Part shown: in pieces, positions 8,803 to 17,082 of the stretch | How the letters are laid out: each line of letters begins with the position of its first letter | Position numbering within the stretch: position 1 is the first letter of the stretch | Source: an uncultured Lachnospiraceae bacterium | Lineage (GTDB): Bacteria; Bacillota; Clostridia; Lachnospirales; Lachnospiraceae | Direction of reading: 5' to 3' | Length of the DNA: 40,646 nt | NCBI GenBank assembly: GCA_902781215.1 | Contig: CACZIO010000035.1 | Coordinates: forward strand, 1 to 40,646 | The notes under the pieces: generated by a model | What the model saw: the letters and a program-made list of their open reading frames with translations, nothing else | The model's database searches: none | What the model was told of the DNA's origin: nothing | Translations under genes and position numbers: made by a program

Positions 8803-9960
8803 CTAATTATTTCTCGCCAAATCTTCATATTGATGAAAAACATTCTTTTCCATTTGTTCCAGAGAATAACTGCCAACAGCATCTGCTCTGGCCTTTTTGG
8901 CTATAGCTATCATGTCTGCCCGGTTGTAATATAGGAACTGTATCAAATCCGAAAGGTCTGTTTCGCTCTGATAATCAAAGACATAACCGTTTCTGCTATT
9001 TTCTATAATTTCTGTGTTTGCTCCTGTATTACTTACCACTGGGCACAGACCAGCCGCCATATATTCCACTGTTGCCAATCCAAATCCTTCGCCTCTGGAA
9101 CAGTTCAAACCAATATCATAGTTTTTTAATATCTGTCCGACATCATTCCGATATCCATGCAACTTCAAATGCAATTGATATTCACGTGCCAGCTTTCTCA
9201 AGGACGACACATATTCTTTTGATCCTTCACCTATACAGTCAAGGTACAAATGTTCTTTCACATTTGCGGGCAGCCGTGAAAGCTTTTCAATTACGGCCAG
9301 TTGACCCTTCGCCGGGACAAGATGACCTACTATAACAAGTTTCAGTATTTCTTTGTCATCATATTTTGTCTTAGGCTGAATTGAGTTGAGATCGATGCCA
9401 TTGCGGATGACAGACATTTTTTTTTCCGGCAGTCCATTCTCTACCCATTCTCTTGCGACTGTGGCGGAGATAGCTGCAAACCGGTCCGCATGACATGCCA
9501 TCCATTCCATCTGATTATTCTTTAGAAAAGACAGCTGATAATGTGCTTTGAACAATTCCTGTATATGCCATAGATGTGGAATCTGATATTTTTCTGATAG
9601 AATTCCTCCGAGAAGATCTCTTGTAAGATTCGTGTGGATCACATCAATTGATTTTATATCAACATGAGACTCAACAAATCTACATGCCTTTGTTGTAAGA
9701 TATTCTGCTTTGATCAGCCATATATTGCGTTTAATCTTATCCAATGTCCTGACAGACATTTCTTTATACACAAAAAAGGTAAACGGGACAACATAGTATT
9801 TGACATCGAGCTTACTGCATACTTCAGAGACAACCCCTTGATGGGCACAAATAACAGTATAATTAATATTATTTTTTACCCCTGCCTTGATCAGATTGAT
9901 TGCTATAATCTCCGAGCCGTACTTATTTCCTTCTCCGCCAACAATGTAGAGGACATTCAT
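8803..9960 (-). CDS. Glycosyltransferase family 4 (GT-B fold)
   Basis: The 385-residue protein starts MNVLYIVGGEGNKYGSEI, a GT-B N-terminal domain with the glycine-rich loop. The donor-binding half carries LVIVGHLVPAKGQ and the retaining EX7E signature in RGEGFGLATVEYMAAG. It likely adds one sugar to the lipid-linked repeat unit on the cytoplasmic side. An AAGGAG site lies before the ATG. The ATP-grasp gene ends nine bases upstream. The sugar donor cannot be read from sequence. Confidence 0.92.
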   Translation of the reverse strand: MNVLYIVGGEGNKYGSEIIAINLIKAGVKNNINYTVICAHQGVVSEVCSKLDVKYYVVPFTFFVYKEMSVRTLDKIKRNIWLIKAEYLTTKACRFVESHVDIKSIDVIHTNLTRDLLGGILSEKYQIPHLWHIQELFKAHYQLSFLKNNQMEWMACHADRFAAISATVAREWVENGLPEKKMSVIRNGIDLNSIQPKTKYDDKEILKLVIVGHLVPAKGQLAVIEKLSRLPANVKEHLYLDCIGEGSKEYVSSLRKLAREYQLHLKLHGYRNDVGQILKNYDIGLNCSRGEGFGLATVEYMAAGLCPVVSNTGANTEIIENSRNGYVFDYQSETDLSDLIQFLYYNRADMIAIAKKARADAVGSYSLEQMEKNVFHQYEDLARNN

Positions 9961-9969
9961 ATGTACTCC

Positions 9970-10920
9970 TTATCCGTTCACAAGGATACTTTGATCAAAC
10001 CGGCTATAGATTTCTCCATCTTTCGCCACTTTCTTTCCATAATAATCGCAACGTTCTCCCATAAGGAGTCTAAGAAGTGCCTCGCTGCTGTCTGCTCCCG
10101 CCTTGATACTCAGTGGAGCTCCCCCGCCAAATCTTGGATTGATTTCAATATAATAATCTTTCCCTGAAGCAGTCTCTCGTATCAATTGAATCGTCATAGG
10201 TCCACAGGGCTTAAACGCGGCAACAATCGCCTCTACCTCAGAAATAATTCTTTTGTCCTGACAAATCTGTGTTTTCAATACCTCTCCAGATCGTACTGCC
10301 AGTCTGATGCGAGGAGTAATGTATATAGGAATGCCATTGAAGTCACAAAAAACATCTACAGTATATTCTTCCCCTCTGATAAAAGGCTGTACTATATAGT
10401 CTGGAACCATTTTTGAAAGCGTTTCCAGTTCACTGGAATCCGAGACCTTATAAGCATTAATGCTTGAGCTTCCATCCTTCGGCTTAATAAAAGCCGGATA
10501 TCCCTTATCGTATTTCTTATAATCATCTACAGGCTGTGGATAATCCACCCCTGCTTTTTTGAAGAATTCTCCTGTCAGTCTCTTATCCCTGCAGATTCTG
10601 ATAGCATCCGCAGAACTGACTATAACTCTTGTATTTCCAAATAACTCTTTGTTTTCTGCCAGAATCTGAAGATCCGTATCAATCGTTGGGATCAGTGCAT
10701 CTATACCATTGCCCTCGCAATACTCCGTCAGAAACGGGATGTACTCAGGATCGCTTATCCTCGGGGTACGCACTTTTCTATCACAAAAGAATAAAGCCGG
10801 TGCTGAAAGAGAAATATCTGCTCCTATTATTTCCAGTTGCAAACATGCTTTCTGCGCCGCAGTTCTAAATGATTGTACGAGTTCAACCCTGCGTCCAACG
10901 CTAGTAAATAGAATTCTCAT
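9970..10920 (-). CDS. ATP-grasp family ligase of a surface-polysaccharide locus
   Basis: The 316-residue protein opens with a pre-ATP-grasp Rossmann-like domain (MRILFTSVGRRVELVQSF). The ATP-grasp domain has lysines in AFIKPKDGSSS (Lys146, Lys148), the acidic pair in FIRGEEYTVDV and the metal-binding YIEINPRFGGGAPL (Glu259, Asn261, Arg263). It resembles carbamoyl-phosphate-synthase-large-subunit-like proteins of capsule loci. ATP-grasp enzymes join a carboxylate to an amine or thiol through an acyl phosphate. Here it may attach an amino acid or other acid to an amino sugar (inference). The ATG at 10920 is chosen because GGAG sits at the right distance upstream; a GTG 12 bases earlier overlaps that ribosome site. 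Confidence 0.88.
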   Translation of the reverse strand: MRILFTSVGRRVELVQSFRTAAQKACLQLEIIGADISLSAPALFFCDRKVRTPRISDPEYIPFLTEYCEGNGIDALIPTIDTDLQILAENKELFGNTRVIVSSADAIRICRDKRLTGEFFKKAGVDYPQPVDDYKKYDKGYPAFIKPKDGSSSINAYKVSDSSELETLSKMVPDYIVQPFIRGEEYTVDVFCDFNGIPIYITPRIRLAVRSGEVLKTQICQDKRIISEVEAIVAAFKPCGPMTIQLIRETASGKDYYIEINPRFGGGAPLSIKAGADSSEALLRLLMGERCDYYGKKVAKDGEIYSRFDQSILVNG

Positions 10921-10936
10921 GTCTTTCTCCACTGAC

Positions 10937-11971
10937 CTACCTTCTCTTTATTACGCCCACTAAAGAGGAGATCGTATTAATCATCCAATATTGATGGTGA
11001 TATAGTGCCCAGGCAATAACTTTCCTGTATGCCTCAAGATGGTTGAGTGAAAAATCTTCTCGAAACATCTCATCCTCAGAGAGCATTTTCAGATACTGTT
11101 TTTTGCTAACCGGTGATTTCGGTGGCATGCTCCTGACTTTGACTGCCGCAATACAAATATCTGTGATATAATTAGCTTTTATTAAACTATCCGTGAATTC
11201 AGACTTGTACTTCCATCCCTTTGAATAATTGATAACGCTCCTGTGAAGAAACCGAATACTATTGTAAAAATTCACAACATCATAGTGTTTACTGGCGCTG
11301 TTTTGATTCTGTACTCTCCAATAATAAAAAGTATCCTGTAAATACATTACCTTGGATGCTCTTGAGAGAATCGGAAGAATCAATAACGGGCCGTCTCTAA
11401 GCATCCGATAGTTCTCCGTATATTCAAAATCTCCGTCAAACAACTCCCGTTTAAATACCATCATCCAGATATGATGCAGATTCTTGCTTTTCAAATACTC
11501 ATCATATATTACTTGGAGTTTTTCTCCTTCAAATAACTCCTTGTCCGCGAAAGGAATGTTGCACAGGAGATGCCCGGTCTCTATATTATCAGTCGCATTG
11601 AAAATGATTAAATCACATTCATACTCACAAATACGATCTCTGATTGTTTCAAACGCGGTTTTCGACACAATCAGGTCGTCATTGTCCATTACATATAAAT
11701 ACTTTCCATGAGACGCATTAATACCGTTCCTTTTTGCAATATAAACTCCCGTATTTTTCTGATGAATTACCTGTATCTTTTCAGGATACTTCCTCTTCCA
11801 TTCATCACAGATTTGTACACTTCGGTCCGTTGACTCATCATCTACCAATATCAGTTCGTAATCTGTACATGTTTGAGCAAAAACCGATTCTATACATTCA
11901 TTCAGATATTTTTCACTGTTATATACTGGAATTACAACTGAAAAGAAGGGATTATTTACACTACTCACCAT
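10937..11971 (-). CDS. Glycosyltransferase family 2 (GT-A fold)
   Basis: The 344-residue protein has the GT2 start FSVVIPVYNSEKYLNECIES, the nucleotide-binding Asp pair in LILVDDESTD (Asp44-45) and the metal-binding DxD-type VMDNDDL (Asp96, Asp98). The C-terminal 200 residues are the variable acceptor domain. ATG at 11971 is preferred because AGAGGGAG lies just upstream and the GT2 fold begins at once. An ATG 48 bases further up would add an uncharacteristic extension inside the previous gene. The gene overlaps the end of the sugar-transferase gene by 11 bp. It probably adds an early sugar to the undecaprenyl-linked primer. Confidence 0.92.
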   Translation of the reverse strand: MVSSVNNPFFSVVIPVYNSEKYLNECIESVFAQTCTDYELILVDDESTDRSVQICDEWKRKYPEKIQVIHQKNTGVYIAKRNGINASHGKYLYVMDNDDLIVSKTAFETIRDRICEYECDLIIFNATDNIETGHLLCNIPFADKELFEGEKLQVIYDEYLKSKNLHHIWMMVFKRELFDGDFEYTENYRMLRDGPLLILPILSRASKVMYLQDTFYYWRVQNQNSASKHYDVVNFYNSIRFLHRSVINYSKGWKYKSEFTDSLIKANYITDICIAAVKVRSMPPKSPVSKKQYLKMLSEDEMFREDFSLNHLEAYRKVIAWALYHHQYWMINTISSLVGVIKRR

Positions 11972-12593
11972 GACCACTCCCTCTAAATTCAGACATAACA
12001 TCAGCAGTACCGTTTCCAATACCTTCTCTTTTCAGAACTGTTAGTATTGTCTTTATAATAATGGCAGCATCCATGCGAAAGCTGATATTTTCAACATATC
12101 GAACATCCATATCAAACTTTTCTTCCCAGCTAATAGCATTTCTACCATTTGCCTGTGCATACCCTGTTAAACCGGGACGAACCAAATGTCTCTTTCGCTG
12201 ATGCTCATTGTATAAAGGCAAATACTTTACCAGCAGCGGACGAGGTCCGACAATGCTCATATCCCCTTTTAAAATGTTAATTAATTCCGGCAACTCATCC
12301 AGAGATGTTGAACGAAGTCTTTTCCCGAATTGTGTCAGCCTTAATTCTTTTGGGAGTAATTCACCGTTCTCATCTGTTTCATTGGTCATTGATCTAAACT
12401 TATAAAGTCGAAAAATAACTTCCTTTCCAGTCAGAGGATCAATCTTACCTGGTCTTTCCTGTGTGAATAAAACCGGGGATCCCAATTTCATCCGAACCAA
12501 TATGGCAACTATTGCAAATACAGGCGATAAAATAATTAACGCCAGCCCGGATAGAATTATATCCAATGGCCTTTTAATATAATGTTGATACAT
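11961..12593 (-). CDS. Initiating phosphoglycosyl transferase, PglC-like
   Basis: The 210-residue protein is a small monotopic sugar transferase. One hydrophobic re-entrant helix at about residues 8-34 is followed by KFRSM (65-69), the Asp99-Glu100 catalytic dyad in SLDELPELINIL, GPRP (116-119) and RPGLTGYAQANGR. Enzymes of this short form move a phospho-HexNAc-type sugar from UDP to undecaprenyl phosphate, the first membrane step. PglC itself uses UDP-di-N-acetylbacillosamine, which fits the dehydratase and aminotransferase genes upstream. The ATG directly follows the stop of the acetyltransferase gene, with AGAGGA upstream. The C-terminal tail is slightly longer than in Campylobacter PglC. 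Confidence 0.92.
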   Translation of the reverse strand: MYQHYIKRPLDIILSGLALIILSPVFAIVAILVRMKLGSPVLFTQERPGKIDPLTGKEVIFRLYKFRSMTNETDENGELLPKELRLTQFGKRLRSTSLDELPELINILKGDMSIVGPRPLLVKYLPLYNEHQRKRHLVRPGLTGYAQANGRNAISWEEKFDMDVRYVENISFRMDAAIIIKTILTVLKREGIGNGTADVMSEFRGSGHGE

Positions 12594-13187
12594 TTATTCG
12601 CATCCTCTCGTGCCTTTTTTATTATTCATCTGGTTCCAACACCATTTTTCTAATTCCACCGACATTTTATGTCCATATGGGGTCAAGTGCTCAGGATAAG
12701 TCATCTCTTTCTTTCTTCGAACAAAGAAATCATCAAATGTACCAATCACCTTAGCCGGCACTCCGACAGCAATGGAATTGTCAGGAATATCTTTATTAAC
12801 AATGCTGCCGGCGCCTATTATCACTTTTGAACCAATTCTGACATCACACAGAATTGTCGTATTAGAACCCACAAAAACATTGTCACCTATTTCAATACAT
12901 CCGATTTTTTCTCTGATATAGTCTGGCCCTTGAAGATTCGCATAATTATTGAGACAGAGGTGAATTGCATCATGGGGCACAAGCAACACTTTCGCAGCGA
13001 GATGAACATTATTTCCTATGGAAATCAACCTGGGATACAACGGGATTTTTCGCTCAACAATTGTACAGTTGTCTCCTACATGATAAAAAATATGGTGCCG
13101 CTTCAAATAGTCTGCCCTGTCACCGCTCGAGAAAATCATCATCAGTCGCAATGAATGCCAGCCCCGTTTTAATGTTTGTATGTTCAT
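12594..13187 (-). CDS. Hexapeptide-repeat acyltransferase (maltose/xenobiotic acetyltransferase-like)
   Basis: The 197-residue protein has left-handed beta-helix hexapeptide repeats, such as IEIGDNVFVGSNTTILCDV and IGSKVIIGAGSIVNKDIP, ending with the usual GVPAKVIG cap near residue 150. Such trimeric enzymes acetylate sugars using acetyl-CoA. It lacks the N-terminal Rossmann-like domain of PglD, so it is not a clear PglD orthologue, although its place between aminotransferase and PglC-like genes makes acetylation of the 4-amino sugar possible. ATG 13187 is chosen because CGGAG lies five bases upstream; the ATG at 13217 has no such site. Confidence 0.88.
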   Translation of the reverse strand: MNIQTLKRGWHSLRLMMIFSSGDRADYLKRHHIFYHVGDNCTIVERKIPLYPRLISIGNNVHLAAKVLLVPHDAIHLCLNNYANLQGPDYIREKIGCIEIGDNVFVGSNTTILCDVRIGSKVIIGAGSIVNKDIPDNSIAVGVPAKVIGTFDDFFVRRKKEMTYPEHLTPYGHKMSVELEKWCWNQMNNKKGTRGCE

Positions 13188-13247
13188 AATCGCTCCGCTG
13201 CATACCCCATCTATCAATGCACTCTATGCTAAAACTTAAGGCTTACC

Positions 13248-14555
13248 TTATATGAAACAACGATGGATGATCTTGATCACAATTTCCTGTTCTTCTGGCG
13301 TCATCTTGTTATCGCTGGGCAGGCAGAGGCCCCTGCGGAAGATGTCAGCGCCGACATCTGTGCCGGTTCCGGCGATATAGGCGTTGCTGCGCCCTCGGCC
13401 GTTGCCCTCTACCGTTATGAAGGCATGAGACTGGTAGATCGGCTGCATGTGCATGGGTTTCCAGATGGGTCGTCCCTCGGCATGAAAGGCAGTGAGTGCA
13501 TCCAGAATCTCCTGCGGGGAGCTCTTGCCGGGTACGCTCTGGTAGAGATAATCCCGTTCTCCGCGCACCTGGGGAGCCATGGCATCCTCATCGATCAGCA
13601 TGCAGGAGAGCCAGAAATTGGGCTGACTTTTCTCCTCATCCCAGGGATTCATGGAGACAGGGAGGTCCTTCAGGCCCTCCTTATACCGCTCGTAAATGGC
13701 GCGCTTCTGGGCAATGTGCTCGTCCAGATAAGGGATCTGGCCGCGGATGACACCGGCGATGATGTTGCTCATGCGGTAGTTGTAGCCAATCTCCTCGTGC
13801 TGATACCAGGGAGCTGCCTCCCGGCTCTGGGTAGACCACTTGCGAACCTTATCGGCATCCTCCCCGGAGTCGGTCAAAAACATGCCTCCGGCAGAACCGG
13901 TGATAATCTTGTTGCCGTTGAAGGAGATGCAGTTGTAGTTGCCCAGGGTGCCTGTCTCGACCCACTGTCCGTTCAGCTTATATTTAGCGCCCAGGCTCTC
14001 GGCGGCATCCTCGACGATCAGAGCGCCGTGGCGGTCCGCAATCGCCTTGATCTCCTCCATCTTCCCGGGCGTGCCGTAGAGGTGGGCGACGACGATGAGG
14101 CGCGTATCCGGATACATCTCGAAGGCCTTCTCCAGGGCTTGCGGGCTCATGTTCCAGGTATCGTACTCGGTGTCGATAAAAACAGCCTCGCCATCCTCAT
14201 AGGAGACCGGATTGATCGAGGCGTCGAAGGTGCAGTCCGAGCAGAAGACGCGGTGACCCTGCAGGGTGCCGGCGTTCGGCCTTGCCTGGCCGTAGAGCTT
14301 CTCTCCGGCGAGCTTGGTCGCCAGGTGCAGGGCAGCGGTACCGGCAGAGAGGCCGACTGCATATTTTACGCCGACATAGTCTGCGATCAGCTTTTCGACC
14401 TCATTGATGTTGGCGCCGACCGTGGAGACCCAGTTGGTCTCGATTGCATCATCCACCCAGCGTTGCTCGTCGCCATGCATGGTCGGGCTGCTCAGCCAGA
14501 CTTTCTTTTCAAATTTCTGAATTCCTTCAAATCTTGGATCCTTTAAAAAATCCAT
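13248..14555 (-). CDS. DegT/DnrJ/EryC1/StrS-type PLP aminotransferase for a nucleotide 4-keto sugar
   Basis: The 435-residue protein has the family layout: an N-terminal substrate loop (SSPTMHGDEQRWVDDAIETN), SAGTAALHLA near residue 70, VEDAAESLGA with the PLP-contacting Asp183, and SFNGNKIITGSAGG with Schiff-base Lys216. The NWVSTVGANINEVE and SFNGNK forms are those of PglE/LegC enzymes, which aminate UDP-4-keto-6-deoxy-HexNAc. The dehydratase gene directly upstream supplies that substrate. A GAGGAA site precedes the ATG. Base composition is clearly GC-richer than in the genes downstream. It is slightly longer than the usual 370-400 residues. Confidence 0.92.
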   Translation of the reverse strand: MDFLKDPRFEGIQKFEKKVWLSSPTMHGDEQRWVDDAIETNWVSTVGANINEVEKLIADYVGVKYAVGLSAGTAALHLATKLAGEKLYGQARPNAGTLQGHRVFCSDCTFDASINPVSYEDGEAVFIDTEYDTWNMSPQALEKAFEMYPDTRLIVVAHLYGTPGKMEEIKAIADRHGALIVEDAAESLGAKYKLNGQWVETGTLGNYNCISFNGNKIITGSAGGMFLTDSGEDADKVRKWSTQSREAAPWYQHEEIGYNYRMSNIIAGVIRGQIPYLDEHIAQKRAIYERYKEGLKDLPVSMNPWDEEKSQPNFWLSCMLIDEDAMAPQVRGERDYLYQSVPGKSSPQEILDALTAFHAEGRPIWKPMHMQPIYQSHAFITVEGNGRGRSNAYIAGTGTDVGADIFRRGLCLPSDNKMTPEEQEIVIKIIHRCFI

Positions 14556-14769
14556 TTGTTTTTCCTCGTTATTTCCTTCTAATACAGGCTGACTCTGTCT
14601 GCTTTCCGGATCAATTCAGAATAAAATGATCATCCTGTTCGTAAAAATTCAGAGGCATGGTTAGCATAAACATGTTAATGAGATGTTCTAGCCGTATGTT
14701 TATTTTTCTCATATTATTTATGCAATGTGAATCTATTCGCACACAGATAATCAATATCCAGACAAATCC
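14556..14769 (-). other. 214-bp gap in the polysaccharide operon, possible secondary promoter
   Basis: This AT-rich gap separates the dehydratase and aminotransferase genes. TTGCAT (14725-14720) lies 17 bases before TAAACA (14702-14697) on the minus strand, a weak match to a housekeeping promoter. No terminator-like hairpin with a T run was seen, so read-through from the main promoter is likely. Confidence 0.35.
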
Positions 14770-16836
14770 CTATGTAGTTTCAGCAGCCTGCTCCGTGGTC
14801 TTCAACAGCTTCTGATACATGGCATCCTTTTTCCCGGAATCACTCGCATTCTCGGGATGGTACGTTGAAACGATTCCTTCTACCATCTCGCGTATGATGT
14901 CCTCACGATTCGCATAAGCTGTATTCATGAGTTCCGCGAGCTGCCCCAGGAAGTTCTCCGTTTCAAAGGGAATCGGACAGCCGATATGAATCAACTCATT
15001 CTCTGTCTTTTTCAGCCCTTCTTCTGCCATAAGTTTCTCTTCATAAAGCTTCTCACCGGGTCGAAGGCCTGTGTATTCAATTTTGATGTCCACATCCGGT
15101 TTGAATCCGGAGAGGCGGATCAGGTTTCTCGCCAGGGTATCGATCTTAACCGGACTTCCCATATCCAGGACAAAGATTTCTCCCCCGTGGGCATAGGTTC
15201 CCGCCAGCATGACAAGGCTGACCGCCTCAGGAATGGTCATGAAATAGCGGATAATATCCGGATGTGTGACCGTGACAGGACCACCCTTTTCAATCTGTTT
15301 CTTGAAAATCGGAATGACTGACCCGTTGCTACCCAGGACATTGCCAAAGCGGACCGCGACGAATTCTGTCCGGATGTTCTCAAACACATGACCCGTACCA
15401 TCCCTGTCCGCGTTTTCAACGCCTTCATGGGTGAACAGCTGGGGGATCTCTCCGGCCTTGCCATCTTTGATTTTCTGGTCAAAGCTCTGAACGATCATCT
15501 CACAGAGCCGCTTGGAAGCTCCCATAATATTGGTGGGATTCACGGCCTTGTCTGTAGAGATCAGGACGAATCGCTCACATCCATGAACCATGGCAGCGTA
15601 TGCCGTCTTATAGGTCCCGATCGCATTGTTCTTAATTGCCTCGCAGGGGCTGTCCTCCATAAGCGGAACATGCTTGTGTGCCGCTGCGTGATAAACAATC
15701 TGCGGCCGATAGGCTTCAAAGAGTTCGAATATTCTCCTGCTGTCCCGCACAGATCCGATCAGGACATCCAGCTTCAGATCCGGATACTTCTCCCTCAGCT
15801 CCAACTGGATGGAGTAGGCATTGTTCTCATAGATGTCGAAAATGATCAGATGCCCGGGATTGTGAGCAGCGATCTGCCGGCAGAGCTCACTGCCGATGGA
15901 TCCACCGCCGCCCGTGACCAGGACTGTCTTCCCATTAATAAAGGAAAAGACCTCCTGCATATCCGCCCGGATCGGCTCACGTCCAAGAAGGTCCTCAACA
16001 GAGACATCCTTCATGGCGGAGACTGTGACCTGGTCCAGGATCAGTTGGTACATGCCGGGCAGGTTCTTCAGTTCACAGTCCGTCTCCTGACAGATGTTGA
16101 GGATATCTCGTCGTTCCGCAGCGGTCGCACTGGGAATTGCCAGATAAATCTTTTCAATCTGAAACTTCTCGACATTCTCAAGTATTGTCTCACGTCCCCC
16201 GACGACCGGGATTCCGTCGATAAAGCGGTGCCATTTATTGGGCTCATCGTCGATGATACAGACGACCCTCTCCACAACCTCCTTTGCCGCATTGATGTCC
16301 CGCAGGATCAGGCGGCCGGCAGAGCCGGCTCCAATCAGCATGACCCGCTTAGGCGGCAGACCATTTGGCTGTTTCTTACGCCCTTCCGCCAGGAGGAGAA
16401 CCAACCGGTAGGAGAACCGGACACTGATGACCAGCACGAACTGAAGCAGGGCTCCGAATACGTAATAGGTCATGGGCATACGGCGCAGCCACAGGGTAAT
16501 ACCTGCAGTGTGGACAACAGCCGAAATCACAGATGCAATCACAACCCTGATCAATTCTGTGTAGCTCGCAAAACGCCACACACTGTTGTACAGCCGCATC
16601 CGTGTAAAAAGGATAAGACAGCAAACTGTGTAGATTGGTGCAAACCGCAGCCAACTCCCATAATAAATCTCTGGTATCCTGGAAAACTGGCAGTCAAATC
16701 GCAGCCACAGCGCTCCAAAATAGGCTGCATTGACCACGATTGCATCGTAGACCACCAGGAGGGCACTGATCACCTGCCAGTGCTGGATCCGGCGCCTTCC
16801 CACCTGATTATTCTCTGCTGAAGATTCCATGCCCAT
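14770..16836 (-). CDS. Membrane-bound UDP-HexNAc 4,6-dehydratase (PglF/WbpM/CapD family)
   Basis: The 688-residue protein has four N-terminal membrane helices (about residues 20-160), a CoA-binding-like Rossmann domain (MLIGAGSAGRLILRDI near 167-182) and a short-chain dehydratase domain (VLVTGGGGSIGSEL near 305-318). The catalytic set is the WbpM/PglF type: Ser427 in STDKAVNPTNIMGASKR, with Met438 replacing the usual Tyr, and Lys442. This class converts UDP-GlcNAc to UDP-2-acetamido-2,6-dideoxy-4-hexulose. It is the promoter-proximal gene of the operon. ATG 16836 follows AGGG; an upstream ATG at 16890 adds 18 atypical residues. Confidence 0.93.
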   Translation of the reverse strand: MGMESSAENNQVGRRRIQHWQVISALLVVYDAIVVNAAYFGALWLRFDCQFSRIPEIYYGSWLRFAPIYTVCCLILFTRMRLYNSVWRFASYTELIRVVIASVISAVVHTAGITLWLRRMPMTYYVFGALLQFVLVISVRFSYRLVLLLAEGRKKQPNGLPPKRVMLIGAGSAGRLILRDINAAKEVVERVVCIIDDEPNKWHRFIDGIPVVGGRETILENVEKFQIEKIYLAIPSATAAERRDILNICQETDCELKNLPGMYQLILDQVTVSAMKDVSVEDLLGREPIRADMQEVFSFINGKTVLVTGGGGSIGSELCRQIAAHNPGHLIIFDIYENNAYSIQLELREKYPDLKLDVLIGSVRDSRRIFELFEAYRPQIVYHAAAHKHVPLMEDSPCEAIKNNAIGTYKTAYAAMVHGCERFVLISTDKAVNPTNIMGASKRLCEMIVQSFDQKIKDGKAGEIPQLFTHEGVENADRDGTGHVFENIRTEFVAVRFGNVLGSNGSVIPIFKKQIEKGGPVTVTHPDIIRYFMTIPEAVSLVMLAGTYAHGGEIFVLDMGSPVKIDTLARNLIRLSGFKPDVDIKIEYTGLRPGEKLYEEKLMAEEGLKKTENELIHIGCPIPFETENFLGQLAELMNTAYANREDIIREMVEGIVSTYHPENASDSGKKDAMYQKLLKTTEQAAETT

Positions 16837-16939
16837 TAAATCCCTATCTGTAAACAAAAACACCGGTTGAGACAAAATCTCCCTCGGCACTCATTTTTGT
16901 CTTATTTCTATCTATATTTCCGTGAACACAAGTGTAGAA

Positions 16940-16968
16940 ATTAAAGCATGTTTTGCATAGTTTGTCAA
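16940..16968 (-). promoter_or_regulatory. Main promoter of the polysaccharide operon
   Basis: Minus-strand TTGACA (16968-16963), a 17-base spacer and TTTAAT (16945-16940) make a near-consensus sigma-A promoter. It lies about 100 bases before the dehydratase start. Its -35 box is only 11 bp from the -35 box of the divergent plus-strand promoter. Confidence 0.75.
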
Positions 16969-16979
16969 TGTGCGCCAGT

Positions 16980-17008
16980 TTGACAGGCTATGGCCAATAC
17001 ACTAAAAT
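16980..17008 (+). promoter_or_regulatory. Divergent promoter for the ligase/polymerase-like gene
   Basis: TTGACA (16980-16985), a 17-base spacer and TAAAAT (17003-17008) form a near-perfect sigma-A promoter. The start codon is 75 bases downstream. A regulator bound between the two back-to-back promoters could control both directions. Confidence 0.78.
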
Positions 17009-17082
17009 GAGTCTGATTAACAACTATTACGAAAGGATTATAGCACAGGACCTTCGTCCTGTCAGCAGAAAGGCATCCGACT

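Noticed and set aside
12594-13187. PglD assignment for the acetyltransferase
   Set aside because: The N-terminal nucleotide-sugar-binding domain of PglD is missing, so only a general acyltransferase call is supported.
13263-14546. Long plus-strand frame of 427 codons opposite the aminotransferase gene
   Set aside because: It is the antisense shadow of a GC-rich gene with clear family motifs and has no ribosome site or recognisable domain.
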